Assembly: GCA_003255065.1 (NCBI GenBank)
Contig: QAOA01004025.1
Coordinates: 712,857 to 776,856, forward strand
Length of the DNA stretch: 64,000 nt
Direction: 5' to 3'
Source of the DNA: Cercis canadensis
Taxonomy: Eukaryota; Streptophyta; Magnoliopsida; Fabales; Fabaceae
Below the pieces are notes generated by a model. It was given only the letters and a program-made list of their open reading frames with translations. It had not been told where the DNA came from and searched no databases. Of this stretch, positions 58,663 to 64,000 are shown piece after piece (positions within the stretch are counted from its first letter, which is position 1; every line of letters begins with the position of its first letter). The position numbers and the translations under genes were made by a program.

Positions 58663-61600
58663 TTATGCATAGTACTTTTTTACTACATCTGAATTTACAG
58701 GACGTGGTAATTCCTCTCCATCCATTTTAGCAAGGATCAATGCTCCCCCAGAGAAAGCTCGTTTTACCACATAAGGTCCTTCATAGTTTGGAGTCCATTT
58801 CCCACGATAATCCTTTTGAATTGGTAAGATCTTTTTCAATACCAAATCTCCTCTTGAAATTGATGTGGTCGCACTTTCTTGGCGTAAGCCCTCATCATCA
58901 TTCTTTGATAGAGTTGGCCATGACATAGCGCAACCAGTCTTTTTCCTTCAATGAGGTTTAATTGATCATATCGTGCCCGTGTCCACTCGTCTTCTTCTAA
59001 TTCTGCCTCCATAATCACCCTTAATGAGGGTATTTCTACCTCAATTGGAAGCACAGCTTCCATCCCGTAAACTAGTGAAAAAGGAGTTGCCCCTATAGAA
59101 GTGCGGACTGACGTGCGATAGGCATGAAGAGCAAAAGGAAGCATATCATGCCAATCCTTGTATGATACGGTCATCTTTCCGACGATTTTCTTGATGTTTT
59201 TGTTGGCTGCCTCAACCGCTCCGTTCATTTTCGGGCGATATGGGGATGAGTTATGATGTCTTATCTTAAATCTTTCACATAGTTTTATCATTAACTTGCT
59301 GTTTAAATTCATCGCATTATCCGTAATGATTTTCTCAGGTATACCGTAGCGACAAATTAATTTCTTCTTGATGAATTTTAGCACTACTCCTTTTGTTACA
59401 TGAGCATAAGAAGTAGCTTCAACCCATTTTGTGAAGTAATCAATTGCAACCAGGATGAAGCGATGCCTATTCGAGGCTTTTGGTTCGATCGGGCCTATAA
59501 CATCCATACCCCACATTGAGAATGGCCATGGTGCCGATAAGACATTTAGAGGTATAGGTGGTGTATGGATCCTATTAGCATATATTTGACATTTGTAGCA
59601 TTTTCTCACATAATTAATGCAATCAGATTCCATTGTCAACCAATAATACCATGCCCTTAATATCTTTCTTGCCATGACATGCCCATTTGCATGTGTTCCA
59701 CAAATACCCTCATGCACATATTCAATGATCCTCTTTACCTCTGGTATATCAACACATCTCAGAAGCACTGTATCATAATTTCTTTTGAATAACACATCCT
59801 CATTTAGGAAGAAACCTATTGCTAACCTCCTTATGGTTCTTTTGTCATTTTCTGAAGCACTAGGTGGGTATTCCCTGCTTTTAATGAAAGATTTAATATC
59901 TTGATACCATGGTTTCCCGTCAGGCTCTTCTTCCATCGTTAAGCAGTATGCTGGGCAATCTTGCCTAGTCATCTTTATAAGTGGCATCTCTTTATCATTA
60001 TCAATCTTGAACATTGAGGATAGAGTTGCCAGCGCATCGGCCAACTGATTATCTTCTCGAGGGATATGACAAAAGGTGATCTCCTCAAATTGTCCAGACA
60101 ACTCTTTTATGTAGTCACGATACGGGATCAATTTGGAATCTTGAGTCTCCCACTCCCCTTTCAGTTGATTGATCACCAAAGCTGAATCTCCATATACTTC
60201 TAAAATTCTTGCTTTTGATTCTATCGCTGCTTGTATTCCCATGGTGCATGCTTCATACTNTATTATTTGTGCAGTCAAAACATAACCTAGCGGTAATTGG
60301 GATAAGCTTCTCTTCAGGAGAGATTAGCACAGCGCCGATTCCATGCCCTAGAGCATTGGAGGCTCCATCAAATAGCAAAGTCCACTTCTCGCCCCTTGAA
60401 GTCTCTTTATCTTTGAATAATGCCATTATATCCTCATCTGAAAAATCGCATTGCATCGACCCGTATGTTTCTACTGGTTGATTAGCTAAGTAGTCGGCCA
60501 GTGCGCTTCCTTTTATCGCTTTTTGGGTGACATAAATGATGTCGTATTCAGATAAAAGAACTTGCCATCGTGCGATTCTTCCTGTGAGAGCTGGTTTCTC
60601 AAAAATGTATTTGATTGGGTCCATTTTAGACACCAGCCAAGTTGTATAATACAACATATATTGTTGCACACGATGAGCCGCCCAAGCCAGAGCACAATAT
60701 GTGCATTCTAACAATGAGTATTTAGCCTCATAATTCGTAAACTTTTTGCTCAAGTAGTAAATGGCATGTTCTTTTCTCCCAAATTCATCATGTTGTCCCA
60801 GTACACAACCCATTGATCCTTCAAGCACTGTTAGATACATAATGAGAGGCCTTCCTGGTACTAGTGGGACTAGAATCGGTGGTTCTTGCAAGTATTGTTT
60901 GATTTTCTCAAATGCCCTTTGACAATCTTCATTCCATTTGGAAGTTTGATTTTTGCGCAGCAATTTGAACAGGGGTTCACATGTAGCTATTAACTGAGAT
61001 ATAAATCTTGCAATGTAATTTAATCTTCCCAAGAATCCTCGAACCTCTTTCTCCGTACGAGGAGCTGACATTTCTAAGATTGTTCGAACTTTATTAGGAT
61101 CTACTTCTATCCCCTTTTGACTAACCACAACCCCAAGAGCTTTCTAGATCTTACACCAAATGTGCATTTAGCCGGATTCAAACGAAGTCGATACTTTCTC
61201 AATCAATCAAAGAGCTTTTGTAAGTTAACAATATGGTCTTCTTCTGTCTCAGATTTTGCAATCATGTCATCGACATACAACTCTATTTCTTTGTGCATCA
61301 TGTCATGAAATAAGGTTACCATAGCCCTTTGATATGTTGCCCCAACATTTTTCAAACCGAATAGTATTACTTTATAATAGAAAATACCCCATAGAGTGAT
61401 GAAAGTTGTCTTTTTCATGTCTTCTAGAGCCATCTTTATTTGATTATAGCCTGAGAAACCATCCATAAAAGAGAAAATAGAATGTCTAGCCGTACTATCC
61501 ACAAGTACATCAATATGTGGTAGTGGAAAGTCATCCTTAGGGCTAGCTCTATTCAAATCTCGATAATCGACACACATACGAACTTTTCCATCTTTTTTCG

Positions 61601-63960
61601 GAACTGGAACGATATTAGAGATCCATTCAGGATATTTTGCTACTGCGAGGAAACCAGCATCAAATTGCTTTTTAACTTCTTCTCTAATCTTTAAAGACAT
61701 TTCAGGTTTCATTCGTCTCAGTTTTTGTTTGACAGACAAACATTTTGGTTTTAATGGTAGCTTATGAATGACAATATTCGTATCAAGCCCAGGCATGTCT
61801 TGATAAGACCATGCAAACACATCAGTGTAATCATGAAGGAGTTTAATCATCTTTTTGCGTTCAGTCTCCCTTATTGAGGTGCCAATTTTGACTTCTTTTT
61901 TTTCATCTTCAGTCCCAAGATTAATCACTTCTATTGACTTTTCATGAGGTTCAATTTCTTCATCCTCTTGTTCCATTAATCTTAGAAGTTCAGAGGAAGG
62001 CTCATATTCTTCTTCTTTATCATTCTCAGCACAATTAATGAGGTGTTCAAAATCATAAGATGAGATAGTTACAATATCATCTTCAAGTTTATCACTTTTA
62101 GATCTGCAAGGATTCGAAATAAATTGAAAGTAATGAATGGACAAGAATAAAAGGCTAATTTAATGGAACAGTGAAATTAGGAGATTAAGAAAATGAAAAG
62201 AACAAAGGATGATGTTTTGTTAACTGAAACATGCATTTATTATATGAAGAAAAAATACTGAAACAGAAACATGAAGCCCATTTTACAAATCTTATCCTAA
62301 GGCTTTGGGCAGAACAATAGGACTAGCATCGTAGAATTACTCTGAGTGAAATTCTAAGACTTCAGGAAACTCAGCAATCTCCCAATTGTTGAGTTGAGCA
62401 TTAGGTCCACTAGGAAACACAAAGTTAACTTCTTCATTGACAGAGCAATCAATTGCTGAAACTTGATCTTAAAATGATATTCCTCCACTTCGAAAGCTCT
62501 GGTATAAGTCATATGTGTGCAGTCTTTCAATTCTTGGCTCTCTATTTTCTAGCCGAACAAGTCTTTTCTCTTTCTTTTCTTCCATGCCTCTCTTCCTATC
62601 AGCTTTGGTGGGTTGATATCCTAACCCAAACTTTTCATGCTTTTCACGAAGCTGCAGAGGCTCTTTAATACCTCGACTGTTATTCCCCAATCCTTCTTTA
62701 GGTACATATCCTTGTTTCAACATGACCTTAGCCATCATTACAGAAGTATTAGATAGTTGAGATTTTGGCATCTGTGACCCTTCACAAATGTATGTGGTAT
62801 TAGCAACTTCGAAGGTTTGGAATGATGTTTCAAGGGCCTCTTCAGCAACCTCAATGTAAGGAGTTGACGAAGGCTTGGATACAAGTAAATCCTCTTCACA
62901 AAAAACAATCACCAACTTGTTTTTCACTATAAATTTCACTCTTTGGTGCAGGGTAGAAGGCACAACACCCGCAGAATGGATCCAAGGTCGTCCCAGCAAG
63001 CAACTGTAAGCTGGAGCAATATCCATTATTTGAAATATTATGCTAAATTCATTAGGGCCAATCTGAATCGGGATCTCTATTTCTCCAATGATCTCTCTCC
63101 TCGTCCCATCGAATGCCCTTACGATCATAGTGCTAGACTTCATGTATGACCTGTCAATAGGCAATTTGGATAACGTTGATATTGTCATTACATTAAGAGA
63201 AGAACCTTTATCGACAAGCACCCTTGCTATTATATGGTCTTTGCATTTCACAGAAATGTGGAGCGCCTTATTATGCCCTATTCCTTTAACAGGTATCTCA
63301 TCATCAGTGTAAGTGATATAATTATCAGCAATGATATTGCCGACAATGCCACCCAACTTGTCAACGGTAATGTCATGAGAAACATGAGCTTGATTTAATA
63401 TCTTCGTTAACACTTATCGATGAAGTTCAGAGTTTAAAAATAAGGAGAGCAATGATATTCGAGCAGGAGTTCAATTTAATTGCTCAATCACCTTGAATTC
63501 ACTTTGCTTAATGATTTTCAAAAATTCACAAGCCTCTGCTTCAGATATACTTTCCTTGCGCTCATTGCATTTGACCCCTATGGGTTCCTGCACTATTCTT
63601 TCATCTTGCTTATCTCCCTTTGCGAAATTTTCTTCTGCTTTCTTCTTCCCTTTACGTTGCCCTTTTATTTCCTTCAACCGTCGTTCCTCCAACTCTTCAG
63701 GGGTATAACAACGACCACTTCGGGTCATCCCACTAACTCCAGATATGTTTGTGATAGCTGAGGATAATTGAGAGCTAGATGAGGCCTTAAACTGGTCCAC
63801 AAAAGAGTTCCTTTCAAGAATTTGAGAGTCATATTTCCATGGCACAGCTTTTGTATCCTTGTAAGGAAAAAGATTTGGCACTTGGATTGTAATAGGTTTC
63901 GGCCCGTAAGAGTGTTCAAGAGGAGCTTCTAGGCCAATCTTCTTAGTATAATGAAGCACT
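58663..63960 (-). pseudogene. Pol region of the Tat/Ogre-type element
   Basis: Read right to left: a charged region of unknown role (about 63.96-63.47 kb); the aspartic-protease region with a G-patch-like tail (63.4-62.5 kb); reverse transcriptase (62.1-61.2 kb, YVDDMIAKS) continuing into retroviral RNase H (61.1-60.5 kb); archaeal-type RNase H (about 60.4-60.0 kb, LLFDGASNALGHGIGAVL); and integrase with an HHCC finger (about 59.7-59.58 kb) and core (VDYFTKWVEA-like, about 59.45 kb) to 58.66 kb. The order fits Tat elements. It is broken, with a few interruptions. An ambiguous base at 60260 adds uncertainty. Confidence 0.88.
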
Positions 63961-64000
63961 AATAGCTTTGGAGTATTGATGGATAGCTCGCCAATTGGTA

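Larger units (their letters stand above)
53476..64000 (-). mobile_element. Tat/Ogre-type Gypsy element, cut by the window edge
   Basis: A large fossil read on the minus strand. Visible from left to right are its 3' LTR (53476-56561), a long 3' untranslated part with a tandem array (56.7-57.65 kb), pol (58.66-63.4 kb) and part of the region upstream of protease (to about 63.96 kb). Gag and the 5' LTR lie beyond base 64000. The reverse-transcriptase motif YVDDMIAKS and a second, archaeal-type RNase H between the retroviral RNase H and integrase are marks of the Tat lineage. The coding part is broken, with a few interruptions. Age cannot be judged from one LTR. It inserted into the FAR1-related pseudogene. 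Confidence 0.9.

Overview
This is nuclear DNA of a flowering plant, probably a eudicot. It is AT-rich, with intron-split genes, plant-type LTR elements (Copia, Athila, Tat/Ogre, chromovirus), Mutator, CACTA and hAT DNA transposons, and host families such as TOPLESS, FAR1-related and ABC1 kinases. I see no prokaryotic or organelle gene order. Species cannot be named from the sequence.

The window is mostly nested transposons around three host loci. (1) From about 6.1 to 21.8 kb, minus strand, lies a TOPLESS-like co-repressor gene that is now a pseudogene. A Copia element (6418-11355) sits in an intron and an Athila-type element (13724-20791) splits a coding exon; both have recognisable 5-bp target duplications. 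(2) From 28.8 to about 40.3 kb, minus strand, lies an apparently intact ABC1/UbiB (ADCK2-like) atypical kinase gene of about 631 codons in four coding exons. Its first coding intron holds a very young, whole-looking chromovirus (30887-36449). (3) From about 48.6 to 53.5 kb, plus strand, lies a FAR1-related pseudogene split by a CACTA transposon (48915-52363) and cut off by a Tat/Ogre-type element that runs out of the right edge.

Between these loci: 1-6 kb is intergenic with a solo Copia LTR (3266-3631) and a minus-strand Copia pol remnant. 24.3-27.5 kb is an old Athila-like solo LTR split by a Pack-MULE-like element with ~245-bp inverted ends that carries a 4-coumarate:CoA-ligase-like fragment. 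40.4-46.0 kb is a small hAT-like element split by a 5-kb Mutator-like element carrying a plant-mobile-domain gene; this pair abuts the ABC1-kinase promoter.

The only host gene here that looks functional is the ABC1 kinase. Its exons join in frame, its catalytic motifs are present, and its N-terminus looks like a mitochondrial presequence. The points most worth following are the young chromovirus in that gene, the degenerate telomere-like (TTTAGGG-like) tracts upstream of the main coding exons of two unrelated DNA transposons, the alternating 66/68-bp tandem array in the 3' region of the Tat element, and the gene-fragment-carrying Mutator element. I did not find a clearly undescribed defence or regulatory system.
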